Below are positions 34,841-45,700 of a DNA stretch of 64,000 nucleotides, piece by piece. The notes under the pieces are model-generated. The model made no database searches and was not told where the DNA came from. It worked only from the letters and a program-made list of their open reading frames with translations. Each line of letters opens with the position of its first letter. Within the stretch, counting starts at the first letter, position 1. This DNA is from Aradus depressus (taxonomy: Eukaryota > Arthropoda > Insecta > Hemiptera > Aradidae), in the NCBI GenBank assembly GCA_963662175.1, contig OY759214.1, positions 5,456,001 through 5,520,000 of the forward strand. Reading direction: 5' to 3'. A program made the position numbers and the translations under genes.

Positions 34841-35674
34841 AATTGTTATAATTTTTCCAAAACACTGTACAGTACAAAACATTTTTTCATCTCTGAAAGA
34901 TTAATGTAATAATTTCAATTTTTTTTAAATAATGAATTAGTTAATTTTATAAAAAGTTTCGCTTTGTGTAAGTTAGGTTTACCCATGTTTTTCATCTTCT
35001 CTGCTGTCTCACTCCGGCATTGGTCGACAATGAAGAACAACATTAAGTATTTTTAAAAAGTCCTGTTTTTGCTAACGTTTGGTGAATTTGGGTCATCCTA
35101 GTGAACCGAGAAAAAAAATTACGGTACCTAAACTGAAAATTTGCCAAAAAATTTAAACAGGTGTACATTTTGAAATAAACGTTAGCTTCCTATTTCAATC
35201 TTTTCAATTTTCATGTCAAAAAACATGTCACCTATTAGGAAATCTAACGTAGATTACGACAGTGTAGTTAGATTTCCCTTTACCTTAACCAAAAAGTGAT
35301 ATTTACGGATATTTTGCTAAAAAACTTGGTTATTGTCAACAAAATTAAAAATCTCATTTTGTTCTACACTAAGTTGAAACTGATTTTTATTACCCCGGTT
35401 TCTTAGTGTACTTGAGTGGGGCATTCACCCCCCCCCCCCCCCCCCCCACGAAGAGTATTGTCATCAATTAATATATATATATATATATATGGTGAGAATG
35501 AGTAAGAGTATACAGTCCTCTTGGAATATTACATATACTTTAGAATATAGCGGCAAAGACACTTCTCATTAAAGTAGTGTGATGCAGACGCTACCGCAGC
35601 GTCCATATCTGTGGCCTCAGCACCCCGCAGTATCATGACTTGCAGCACTTTCCATTAAGTGTTTTGAATTGCAG
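34841..35674. other. no gene seen; C-tract and (AT)n
   Basis: AT-rich sequence with a C-tract of about 20 bp at 35428-35447 and a short (AT)n at 35472-35490. The stretch ends in TTAAGTGTTTTGAATTGCAG, a possible splice acceptor. Confidence 0.4.
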
Positions 35675-35943
35675 CCATGACTGGCTCAGGTTCCTCGAGC
35701 CAACCAGCAGCCAGGAGCGGGTCAGGTGCCTCGAGCCAGCCAGCAGCCAGGACTGGCTCAGGTTCCTCGAGCCAACCAGCAGCCAGGAGCGGGTCAGGTG
35801 CCTCGAGCCAGCCAGCAGCCAGGAGTGGCTCAGGTTCCTCGAGCCAACCAGCAGCCAGGAGCGGGTCAGGTGCCTCGAGCCAGCCAGCAGCCAGGAGTGG
35901 GTCAGGTGCCTCAAGCCAGCCAGCAGCCGGGAGTGGCTCAGCA
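35675..35943. repeat. 36-bp minisatellite, about 7.5 copies
   Basis: Unit contains TCGAGCCA(A/G)CCAGCAGCCAG with an alternating pair of sub-types (GGCTCAGGTTCC and GGGTCAGGTGCC), so the real period is partly 72 bp. GC-rich against an AT-rich background. Confidence 0.95.
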
Positions 35944-35944
35944 G
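35675..35944 (+). CDS. possible repeat-coding exon E (phase 1-1, 270 bp)
   Basis: Seven and a half copies of a 36-bp unit, framed by acceptor TTTTGAATTGCAG (ends 35674) and donor GTAGCG at 35945. The phase-1 frame is open for 90 codons and encodes 12-residue repeats GSG(S/A)SSQPAAR(S/T). Because the period is a multiple of three, several other frames on both strands are also open. I prefer this one because both borders fit the phase-1 pattern of neighbouring exons and the product (Ser, Gly, Gln, Pro, Ala) is a plausible flexible secreted segment. It may instead be a plain minisatellite. Confidence 0.4.
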
Positions 35945-35959
35945 GTAGCGATGCTATTA

Positions 35960-36160
35960 TATACACACATTGGAGGGTTCCATTAACTCAGGAGTAGAGT
36001 GCTGGCCTCCTCAGCTCAAGATCGCGGGTTGAAACTCAGCTAAGACTCTTATGTTCTTCATCCTGAGACGCAACAAAATTTTGACCGCGCCTTCCTTCGG
36101 AGGGAATGTTGAATGGCACAGATGGCATGTACACATCATTCCTCTCAGTATATCTTTCTA
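35960..36160 (+). repeat. tRNA-derived SINE
   Basis: A tRNA-like head has GTAGAGTGCTGGCCTCCTCA (A-box region) and CGCGGGTTGAAACTC (B-box region, one mismatch). The tail motif CGCCTTCCTTCGGAGGGAAT followed by TGTTGAATGGCA is of the same type as the tail in the 15.7-kb SINE. No coding capacity. Confidence 0.65.
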
Positions 36161-36850
36161 TCTACTCACATTTGCCCTGTAGCGAAATCTAAAACTTAGA
36201 GAAGCGAAATCTAAAGGTTTGTGTATAAACCTAGATAGTATGTGAAGGTATTCCCTCTACTTACTGACCGACCACGTGTTGGCCGGAAAGCCGCAAAGTG
36301 CTTCAAAATCTCCTTTTGTCACAACAGTTTTTGAGGCCGTTGATTACGGAAAGAATAGTTTAAAAAATGTACGACTGAAAGTTAGACTGGAAATTGAACT
36401 TTTGTCAGTATTACCAAATATTAAACAATTTCTCTCTGAGTTTCATTTTTTCTCAGATATAAGATAATTTCAGGATCAGAAATTGAGCATATATAAAAGG
36501 CAAACCTATCGAAAATAAGTCGTGAAAAGTAAGGTGTGAACTTAACCTACACATGTTATTTCAGTGTGGGGGGAATTCTGAGTAATATAATTTTGTCCTT
36601 GGTCCTAATGTCAATTGGAATTTTTTTAAAACCGTTTGGCATACCTTACAAAAATACAAATAAATGTTTAGTGATGAGGGAATTAAGTGTTGTTCTTACA
36701 TGAGAACATTATAAAAAATGAAAGAAAATAATGAAAAATACGAGAAGTTAATCCGTAAAGAATAAGAAGTTAGTTACTTAATAATATTTTATTGAGTAAC
36801 ACATTTCTTTAAATATGATATTTTCTCTTCATTTGGTTCAACGATGACAG
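36161..36850. other. putative intron; no gene seen
   Basis: AT-rich. The 63-aa frame at 36276-36467 is not in the phase-1 pattern and has no recognised domain. The stretch ends with TTTTCTCTTCATTTGGTTCA and GATGACAG, an acceptor resembling that of microexon C. Confidence 0.4.
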
Positions 36851-36934
36851 GGCCGACGACAAGCCAAGGCTCCGTCCAAGATAGATTGAAGATCTTCAAT
36901 GAAGCCGTCAAAAGACTAGAAAATAAGTTGAATG
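36851..36934 (+). CDS. microexon F, candidate (phase 1-1, 84 bp)
   Basis: The acceptor ends at 36850 and a GTATGT donor starts at 36935. The segment is 28 codons with a two-base start, one-base end and no stop. The peptide is a basic/acidic helix (SVQDRLKIFNEAVKRLENKL). The next 70 intron bases (GTATGTTATTTTTCAGTTAT ... GGATCAATAAACAATTTTAA, TGTTCCTTGAGGA) match those after microexon C, so the two exon-intron junctions are paralogous. Acceptor regions of the two also share TTCTCTTCATTT. No known family. Confidence 0.65.
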
Positions 36935-37086
36935 GTATGTTATTTTTCAGTTATATTTATTTTGGATCAATAAACAATTTTAATGTTCCTTGAGGAGAAA
37001 TAAGTAAATTTGATGACAGATGGAATGATGGAAAACAAAATAATAAATGACAGTATGTATAAGGTAAGGAAATATAACAAAAAAAA

Positions 37087-37191
37087 GTAATAATAAATTT
37101 TTTTTTAAAATGGATCAATGAATAATTTTAATGTCTCAAAAAACATTAAAATTATTCATTGATACATTATTTTATTTTTTTTATTATTACT
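37087..37191. repeat. hairpin built on an intron-derived motif
   Basis: TCAATGAATAATTTTAATGT and its complement are separated by only a few bases, with AT-rich extensions giving arms of about 48 bp. The same motif (GGATCAATAAACAATTTTAA) stands 130 bp upstream in the intron, so the hairpin probably arose by inverted duplication of intron sequence. Confidence 0.7.
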
Positions 37192-37650
37192 TTAATAAAT
37201 AAATACGAGGTCTGTTCAAAAAATACGCGGACGTTTTGAATTGGTCGGCTCCAGTTGGTTCCAGGGAAATCCGCTTAGTGTCACTAGGTTTGTACAGATC
37301 AGCTGATGATAACGCTGTTTCCCGCTTGCAGATACCTTCATTTGTTGATTAGCTACGCAGTTTTTAGTGAAGTGCGACTTTCTCGTTTGACGGATTTCAC
37401 AATGAATGAGCAACGACTTGCTGTGAAATTTTGTGTTAAACTTGGAAAATCTGCGGCTGAAATATTTGCTATGCTCAATACGGCTTACGGTGATGTTGCT
37501 ATGAAGCGTACGGCATGTTTCAAGTGGCATGAACGTTTTAAAGGTGGTCGACAGTCGATTGAAGACGATGAGCGTCCTCCCACGTGACCTGTCGACCCAC
37601 ACGTCGACAAAATGAACACCCTGGTGGGGCAAATCGACGTCTGACAGTTA

Positions 37651-38477
37651 AGAGGCGTATAGACACGCGAGCAACGAGCCGAACATTAGTCAGTGCGCAT
37701 GCCTGGGGAATAGTGCGCAGGAGCTCGACGAACAAGGGAGGCTCGGGGTCTGCTCCACCTGTTGTCGGTTTTTTGACGAACCATCAAAGGAATGTTCGGC
37801 TCAGGCTGCGGTGTGTGTGGACTGGTACCAAGCCAAACCGTCCCGACTTGACCCGAGCACTGTTGTTTATAACCAATATTATAACCTTCTCAAATATTTA
37901 GGTTTTTGGAAGTGCACGTTCTTTTTTTTTTTTTTTAATTAAATAGGTATATATTTAAATATTATTCAATAAATTATATTTTATTATGGCTTCTGAAGAC
38001 TGGTCTCAGGAGCTTCAAATTCAGTTTGCTCAGGCTATGAGACAGTACCCATACATATGGGATTTAAAACACAAATTACATTTTAATAAAATAAAGAGAT
38101 TGGATGCTTGGGAGGAATTATTCAAACACTTTTCCTAAAAAAGTGTTCATTTTAAACAATTTACATGTAAAAATAAATTACGTATCATAATAAATTCGTA
38201 TCCGTATTAATTGTACTACAAATATGTAAATTAATTACGTAAGTAGCTACCTACCTTGAGCATTTTCTGATTGAAGATTTTGAATAGTAATAAAATGATA
38301 TACAAATAAACGTAAATTTGTTATCTGCAGGTTAACTTGTGCAGGTTATGTTCGATAGTATGGTTGTGGAGCATCCAAATGCTCGGCTCGTCTCTGTTCG
38401 GCTTGGAGTGTGTTCGTTGAAAACTGAAAACGAACCGAACAGTGCTCGGTTCGTTGCTCGCATGTCTGTACTAGCCC
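37651..38477. mobile_element. second PIF/Harbinger-like element inside mariner
   Basis: Inverted ends of about 34 bp (left AGAGGCGTATAGACACGCGA, right complement GGGCTAGTACAGACATGCGA, both followed by GCAACGA(A/G)CCGAAC) are flanked by TTA at 37648-37650 and 38478-38480. The 827-bp element has no transposase, only a short MADF frame. Its ends differ from those of the 31.5-kb Harbinger, so two families are present. Confidence 0.8.
37986..38138 (+). CDS. short MADF-like protein frame
   Basis: A 50-aa frame from ATG 37986 to TAA 38136-38138. It contains AMRQYPYIWDLKHKLHFNK and DAWEELFKHF, which fits the first two-thirds of a MADF domain (Pro-x-Leu/Ile-Trp-Asp, then Ala-Trp-x-x-Leu). It is probably a remnant of the Harbinger DNA-binding gene in this element. 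It is truncated compared with the roughly 85-residue domain. Confidence 0.6.
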   Translation: MASEDWSQELQIQFAQAMRQYPYIWDLKHKLHFNKIKRLDAWEELFKHFS

Positions 38478-38929
38478 TTAGGGAGCTTGGTGAAGAGTGA
38501 GGGATGTCAGTTGGATCTTGTCACGAGATTTTCACCGAAAAATTGAAGATGCATCGCGTTGCTGCAAAATTTAGCCCTCAGAACTCGGGAGTTTTTGGCC
38601 AAACACTCGATCACTATTCTTCTCCCCCCCCCCCCCCCCCCCCCCTGACCTTGCTCCTTGTGACTTTTTCTTGTTCCCCAAACTCAAAAGACCCTTGAAA
38701 GGAAGAAGATTTGAGACGATTCCCGAGATTAAGGCAAATGCGACGAAGCAGCTGAAGAAAATTACAAAAGAAGCGTACCAGGACTGTTTCAACCAGTTAA
38801 AACACCGTTAGGATAAGTGTGTACGTTGGGGAGGAGAGTACTTTGAAGGGGACCCAGACATGTAACTTATAAATAAAGTATATTTTGTTTTATGACGTCA
38901 GTCCGCGTATTTTTTGAACAGACCTCGTA

Positions 38930-39555
38930 CTATCACATCTCTTGTAAAAATTGTTTGTTTGGTCTTCTACTAAATTTAGATTAACATTAAGATTAACAGT
39001 AGTTTACGAAAAGGGCCCTAATAACAGAATAGGTAGGTATAGAAAGTTTGTGACGCGCAATTTTTTAGAAAGTGCATGTATCTAGATACATAAAAAAATT
39101 TCAATAAATAATTACTTCATTTGCACTTCTAAAATATATATGTTTCTGAGATGCCATCAAGTTTTTCTTCATTTGCAAAATGTTCAATCTAATCCAAAGG
39201 TATTTTCTTATTTGGTTGACTGGGAGAATGAATATCATGGAATCGAGAACAAAATATTGAGTTTATTTAAACTAAGCCTACATTATAGAAATAAAATCCA
39301 CTGGTTCATGTCTGTAACTCACTGTTACCACTCGTGAACTTTCTCGCTTCATGACTACCACTTTACTGAGTTGCGTCTATAAACAGCGGATACGCCGGCA
39401 TTTCTTTCGACCGTCTATTGTCCTTTCATTTTTAATAAAAGCGAGTTTAATTGTCTTATGTTTTTTATATTTATCAATCATTAATTTACTAATGGTTTAA
39501 CAGCTGTTTTTATTTAAAAAATCAATATTTCGGTCGTTTTTACAAAGAGTAAATT
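38930..39555. repeat. old LTR relic related to element B
   Basis: GTAGTTTACGAAAAGGGCCC, CGCGCAATTTTTTAGAAAGT and TCTAATCCAAAGGT stand in the same order as in the element-B LTRs and the relic at 30.5 kb. It is highly diverged. The mariner element at 37.2-38.9 kb abuts it. Confidence 0.55.
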
Positions 39556-39557
39556 TC

Positions 39558-41760
39558 AATTTATTTTATTTATTTGGGCCGGCACACCAAGTGCCTTACA
39601 CAAAGAGATTTAAATGAAATGTTGTACAAAAAAAAGAAAGAAAAAAAAAAAAAAAAAAAAAAATGAAAAATTTATAAGTCTTGATAAAGGTGAGCCTTCA
39701 GTCTTCTCCCTTCAGTTATTTGCCCAAGGCCGTAGACATCAGCCCCGGAGGTGAACTGGAGTCTGGAGTGGTGGAGGTCCTTCAGTTGCTCGAGATGCTC
39801 CCTGATGGGTGGCAGACCCAGCTCTTCTTGAATTTGAGAGTTCCTAACGAACCAGGGTGCATTGAGGGCCACCCGCGCAACATTGTTCTGAAATGTCTGT
39901 ATTTTTGTTAAAAGCTGTCATCCAAACGGGGGAGGCGTATGTTAATATGGGTCTAATGAGTGATTTGTACAGAAGTATCGTGGCTTTGTGTTTAAGTGGT
40001 GTTTTTCTGTTAATGAGAGGGTAGAGTTGGTTGAGTCTACTGTGTGCTTGTTGTAGTTTGGTGTTAATGTGTAGTTTGCAGGTGGCCCTCGTATCCAAGG
40101 TTACCCCTAGATACTTTACTCCCTGGTCCTTAGGATTCCATGGGATAGAGATGTCACCAAGAGCTACTGTTCTCAGTCCTTCCAGCTGAAATCTACGCAA
40201 GGAAAATATCTTGGCTTCCGTTTTTTCAGGGTTCAGGGAGAGGTTCCACTTTCTGAACCATTCAGCCAAGACATCTAGTGAGGTCTGGAGGGACTCGATG
40301 GCTTCGTTCAGGCTACTCTCCTGGGTAGCAATCATTGTATCGTCTGCGTATGTTGCAAGTGTTGAGGACGGCGGCACTGGCAGGTCGTTGCAGTATAAAT
40401 TAAATAGTAGTGGGCTGAGAATAGCTCCCTGAGGAACGCCGGATTTAAGTTGTCGTCTCGAACTCACTGCAGAATTTATTCGCACTTGGAATGTTCTATT
40501 GTTGAGAAAGGACTCAATAATTTTGAAGAGGTAGGATGGGGACCATGTTCGACGCAATTTGTACAGTAGTCCTTTGTGCCAGACCGTGTCAAACGCTGCG
40601 GCAACGTCCAAGAAAGTAGCAGCGGTGTACTTCTTCTGCTCGAACCCGGTCACGATGAGTTCCGACACCCTTTGTAGTTGGTGTACTGAGGAGTGTTGTG
40701 GCTTGAACCCGAATTGGTGTGTTGGAATGACGTGTGTCTCTGATAAGTAGTCTGTCAGTCGTGAGTGAATTATTTTTTCAAATACTTTAGAAATTGTTGT
40801 CAAAAAGCATATAGGTCTATAGCTGTCAAGATTATGCTTAGGGCGTCGGGGTTTGTGAAAGACTGTTACTATTGCATTTTTCCACTGGTCGGGAAAGTAT
40901 CCTAATCTGAGGCAAGCATTAAATATGCTAGTTAAGAAAGATATTCCTTTTCGGGGGAGATTTTTTAAAACTATGTTCGGGATTAAGTCATCTCCAGGGC
41001 TTTTTCGGTTAGGTAGTCGTCTTATGATGGTCCGAATTTCAGATGGGCTTGCGAATTTGATTGGTTTGTCTGCGGTTTGGAATGGTCGGGAAAGGTCGTC
41101 TTCGATTATGCTGTTCGTCGGTATGTCGTTGGGGGCAGTCAGTTGAAATTTATTCTGTAAGTGATTGGCAATGAGTGTAGATTTATCATCGTCCGTGATT
41201 GCTGTTGTTTGTCCGTCTATAAGGTATGGGATTTGTTCTTTCTGTTTGAGAATACGTTTTGTTTGTTTCCAAAGATTGGGGTCACCGGGAGTCAAGTCAT
41301 TCATGTAGGATCTGTAATTTGAAATCCTGTGAGAGTCCAGTTCTCACTTAATCCTTCGAGCTAGCCGGTTGCATTCGTTCTTTGTACGTGGGTCCCTAGT
41401 GCGTTGCCAATGTTTCCGTAGAATATTTTTTTCGTTGATTAAATTTAAAATGTAATTAGGAGCAATGTTGTTCAGGTGGCGTGCAGTGTTATGATGTGTT
41501 GTGTTGTCAGAAGTGGAGTTTTGAATTGCAGTGTGTATTGTGTGTGTGAGGTGATTAACGGCAATATTTATGTCTTCACGAGTCTTGTAGTACGGGGGGA
41601 TATGTGTGGCTGAATCAAAATATTCTCTGAAGAGATCCCAGTCTACCTTACCTTTTATCAGGCGGGGAAGTGGTTCCGTTACAGTCGGTACAGAAAAGAA
41701 TTTACAAATAATGGGATTGTGATCTGAGTCGAGTTCTGCGACAGCCTTTTGCAAGAAAGG
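39558..41760 (-). mobile_element. Jockey-type non-LTR element, 3' portion
   Basis: 3' half of an element whose 5' half is at 58137-60170; the two are separated by the BEL insertion (target duplication AAAGG). The 3' end on the minus strand is GGCACTTGGTGTGCCGGCCC followed by AATAAATAAAATAAA, a tail type common in Jockey-like elements. A T-rich run (plus-strand A, 39629-39663) precedes it in the 3' UTR. Confidence 0.9.
39672..41760 (-). pseudogene. Jockey ORF2: endonuclease C-terminus and reverse transcriptase
   Basis: From 41760 the frame reads the end of the apurinic-type endonuclease (ELDSDHNPI, catalytic Ser-Asp-His), an in-frame stop at 41344, then reverse transcriptase 41304-39844. RT motifs: RLPNRKSPGDDLIPN, SYRPICFLTTISKVFEKII, FLDVAAAFDTVWH (catalytic Asp), SGVPQGAILSPLLFNLY and TYADDTM (catalytic YADD), then KYLGVTLD. 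After a frameshift near 39870 the C-terminus continues to 39672 (NAPWFVRNSQIQEELG). It would copy element RNA at a nicked target. One stop and one frameshift in this part make it inactive as it stands. Confidence 0.9.
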
Positions 41761-42350
41761 TGTTTGCGCCGGCAAATAATTTTCTTTTCATTTACATTTA
41801 ATAGGTATATTGTTTTGTTTTCATTATGTAAACTCGAGATGAGTGTTATTATTTATATCAAATTGACCCCACCCCAAGCATAGGAGAGGATTACCTATGC
41901 TAAGCCCAGTGAGGTCAGTGTTCCATTTACTCCTGAGCAGTGAAGTATTACATCTACTCCTGGCCTGTGAGGTGTGCACCCTACATTGCACACACGCCCT
42001 TTTCATCCAGTAAGGTCCATGCACCTTTATATCGCCACTATCACGACTGTGGCCTGTCTCTACATCGAGACCCTCACAACATTAGCTGAGGATTTTGGAC
42101 GAAACTGTGTGCTCACGGGGGCCCCCCACCGGTATTTATTATATTCTATTATTGGCCAATAATTACTAAAACACTTGTGCATTATAAGTTGTTATTTTAT
42201 GTCATTTCTCATGAACATTCTAGGATTATTTATATTATTCCATTTATGTTTCTTTCATACAAATATATTGTCTTTTCATTTCATTTGCTTTTCATTTATT
42301 ATTTATGAATTTTGGGACCGGACACTTAAAGGCTCCTCCCAGGTTCAACA
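41761..42350 (+). repeat. BEL 5' LTR
   Basis: 590 bp, TG...CA ends. The same sequence recurs at 57547. It should hold the promoter and polyadenylation signals; no box was identified with confidence. The open frames in it are shadows. Confidence 0.95.
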
Positions 42351-42370
42351 TTTTGGTGACCCCGACGTGA
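42351..42370 (+). promoter_or_regulatory. BEL primer-binding site
   Basis: TGGTGACCCCGACGTG stands three bases after the 5' LTR, the position and sequence type of the tRNA primer-binding site in many insect LTR retrotransposons. Confidence 0.7.
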
Positions 42371-42722
42371 TTTATTTTCACACATATCTATGTATGTAAG
42401 AAATATTTCTTTTTCTTTCATTTAGTTATTCAAATGTAAAATTTTTTGTTTACAAAATTCTTATTTTTGGTTTTGTCATTTCTCTGGAAGTAAAATGTTA
42501 CATTTATTTTGGTACGTAAATAAGAACTTAGATACCGCCATATTTTAATTCATAGGTATTTACGTAAAATTTATCCAAGAGGTCAGGTTCTTCTTAAGGA
42601 TTATTTTCAAGCTTAAGGTAATCCTTTACCTTATATTTACATATTCTTAGTCTATTTATTTGTATTCTCTTTTCCTTAATATATTTGTACACATAGGTAT
42701 ATACTATTGTTTATTATTCAAC

Positions 42723-45700
42723 ATGTATTCTGAAAGTGACATACCTGAAGCAAATATTCAACTCACAATGTTGAAAGGGGAACTGTCTAACAGTTCCAAA
42801 GAGGTTAAGTCTATCACGGAACAAGCCAGGCTTGCAAAGACCGATTGTAATCAACTTTCCTTGTTCAAAGCCATGTACACCACATTGGACCAAAATTATA
42901 AGGACTTTAATAATTATTGGAAGGAAGTGAAGGAAATATATGTTAGACTGAACAGGGCCTCTGAGTTTCCTTCGGCTAACGATACGAACGTGCAAACTAA
43001 TGTTAAAAGATACTTCTATGAAGCCACTTCAATTTATTTGGACATTGTTAGGGAACAGCCCAATCCAAGGCTTGAAGAAACTTCTAATCGGACAGTATTT
43101 AATGAAAGCCGCATTGTAAGAGCACAATTGCCCCAGATAAATCTTCCTCGTTTTAGCGGTGATTTGTGTAGTTGGCCTAAATTTCGAGATATTTTCACGT
43201 CATTAGTTCATAACGATGGAAATATTTCTCTAATTGAAAAATTTCATTTTTTGACTTCATCATTGAGTGGGGAAGCAGCCACGGTAATCAATCAATTTTA
43301 TCTTACCGAGTCCAATTATGAATTTGCCTGGAAAGCCCTCAAAGAGACTTATGAAAACAACCGATTGTTAGCCTCCACTTATTTGAATAAAATTTTGGAT
43401 TTCAAACCACAACAAGGCAAACCCACTCTACAATCCTTTTTAATTGAAGTTGTTGACAATATTACTACCTTCAAACATGTAAATATCCCTAACGAAACTG
43501 ATTTCATGTTATGTCATCTGGCTTTGAGATCCCTAGATCCTGTTACCCGGCAGCAGTTTGAGATGGCTAACATCCACACAAGCATTCCATCTCTTGAGTC
43601 CTTAACTACATTTGTGAGACAACGTTGTCGGGCCTTGAAAATGGCTGCTGAAAATTCCACTACAGGTGCTGGTCGTCCAGGACGATCTAATTCTCTACAT
43701 CCGAAGCCTGTGCTATTTTCACATAAATCAACAGGTAAGGTTTCCTATAAGAAAAGTAATCATCCTACTCAGAGAAACCCTGTAAAGCAGTCAACTCCAG
43801 AACAATGTTTCGTTTGCAAGGAATTTCATTTTCTTTTCATTTGTCCTACAGTTCTACAGTCTACACCAGATCAGAGGCAAATACTTTTCGCTGGTTGGAA
43901 GGGATGTAGGAATTGTTTGAAGTCGGGTCATTCAGTTTCGGCTTGTCCTTCGAAATGGTCATGTCGAATATGTCAGGGTAGACATCATACCCTTCTACAT
44001 ACCTTCAATAAGTCTGGACCATCAGGGATTCAGAATTCCATGTCTGTCATGCCAAAGGAAGTTCAGTCTTCAAGTTACTCGGATGCAGCGCTTAATAGTA
44101 CATCAGTTGAGGAAACCCAGGTTCTTCTAGGGACAGCCGTTGCTCTGATTAGAAGTGTTAGTGGTCAATACATTCCTATCAGAATGGTTGTGGATTCTGG
44201 GAGCCATTACTCCTTTATTACTGAAAGGGTCTCTCGGCAACTAGGACTCCGGCTTGAGGTTTTCAGTAAACAGATTTCCGGGCTAGGTCAAAGTCTTCTG
44301 GAGAATCTGAAAGGTGTCATTAACTGTACGGTGAGACCTTCACAGGACTCCACACCTGAGTTACATACTAAGGCAATAGTTGTACCAAGCATAACAAGCC
44401 TTTTACCTACGAAACGTCTTCCCATTGATCTTTGTCAGCAGTATTCCTCTTATCCACTTGCAGACACTACCTTCTGTCAACCAGGGAATGTTGATTTTTT
44501 TCTTGGTGCCGATCTTTTTGCCAAAATTATTACTGGGAATCCCATCATTGTACATGACAACCAGCCTTATTTATTACCTTCCATATTTGGTTATATTGTT
44601 ATAGGGACATTTTTTGACCTAACCAAGGAAACCAAATTAAATGCGTTTTTTGTAAATGACTCAAATAATTTACATAACCAACTCTCCAAATTTTGGGAAT
44701 TGGAAGAGGTCCAAACCAAAAACCATATGGACCCAGAGAATGAGTTGTGTGAGAAACATTTTCAAGACACCCATTATAGATTGGATAATGGCCGCTACGT
44801 TGTGTCACTGCCTTTTAAACCTATTGCTACCGTATTAGCTGAATCAAGACCGGCTGCTTTAAGTCGACTTAGGAACATTGAATCCAAATTATACCGCAAC
44901 CCTTCATTGCGCTGCGAGTATCACAATTTTCTGCAAGAATATCTTGACTTACATCACATGTCTTTGGCTCGAACTCCAGGGAAGTACATTATTCCTCACC
45001 ATGGTGTTTTGAAACCCAGCAGTACCTCTACAAAGCTGAGGGTGGTTTTTGATGGGTCTAGTCAAACTCGTACTGGGTCATTAAACGAACAACTCATGAC
45101 AGGGCCTAAACTACAAAAGGATATTTGCGACATTTTGTTAAATTTTCGCATCTTCCCTATTGCCTTCACTACAGATATAGTCAAAATGTACCGTCAAATA
45201 TTGGTATCTTATACTGATCGGGAATTTCAGCATATTCTTTGGCGTTTTGATATTTCGAGTGCTGTAGAAGAGTACGAACTTTCTACTGTTACATATGGTC
45301 TTAGTTGTAGTCCTTTCTTGGCATTGCGGGTACTCCAGCAATTGGCTACCGATGAAGGAGACGATTACCCGTTAGCTGCTCATAAGATAGCCAACGACAT
45401 GTATGTCGATGATTTGGTGTCAGGAGCTTATACCCTACAGGAAGCCCTTGACTGTCAACTCGAACATCGGTCGTTGTTTGCAAAAGGGCAATTTCAGCTA
45501 AGCAAGTGGTCCTCCAATCGCAAGGAACTATTGGATGCAGTAAAGGACACTTCCACTGAACCGTTCATCATTTTCTCGAACGATGAAGCGACGATTAAAA
45601 TTTTGGGCATGCTTTGGGACCCTGAATTAGATGCCTTTTCTTATATAGTCAATGTGCCATTACCCATTGAAGTGACCAAAAGAAAAATTCTGTCCGCTAT

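Larger units (their letters stand above)
37402..38865 (+). pseudogene. mariner transposase pseudogene
   Basis: The N-terminal part (37402-37587) reads MNEQRLAVKFCVKLGKSAAE with the helix-turn-helix region and FKWHERFKGG..SIEDDERP, then a TGA stop. The frame continues past the stop to 37650 (RRLTV), is split by the Harbinger insertion, and resumes at 38481 (SVGSCHEIFTEKLKMHRVAA). A deletion then joins it to the C-terminal third (about 38590-38865). There the SPDLAP catalytic region is disrupted by a run of about 22 C at 38623-38644, before FFLFPKLKRPLKGRRFETIP-like sequence. The enzyme would be inactive. Confidence 0.85.
37206..38927 (+). mobile_element. mariner element, broken
   Basis: Perfect 27-bp terminal inverted repeats begin CGAGGTCTGTTCAAAAAATA, flanked by the TA duplication (37204-37205 and 38928-38929). 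It contains a SETMAR/mariner-type transposase gene with stop codons, a Harbinger insertion at 37651-38477 and an internal deletion. Without the insert the element is about 0.9 kb, against 1.2-1.3 kb for an intact one. Confidence 0.95.

Noticed and set aside
35633..35997. Four further open frames on both strands of the 36-bp minisatellite
   Set aside because: All frames are open because the period is a multiple of three; only the phase-1 plus-strand frame with splice borders was kept, with low confidence.
36276..36467. 63-aa frame as another exon
   Set aside because: Possible splice borders give unequal phases and no similarity to the other exons.
41824..42399. Small frames in the BEL LTR, repeated at 57610-58236
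   Set aside because: LTR sequence read in arbitrary frames; identical copies in both LTRs reflect LTR identity, not conservation.
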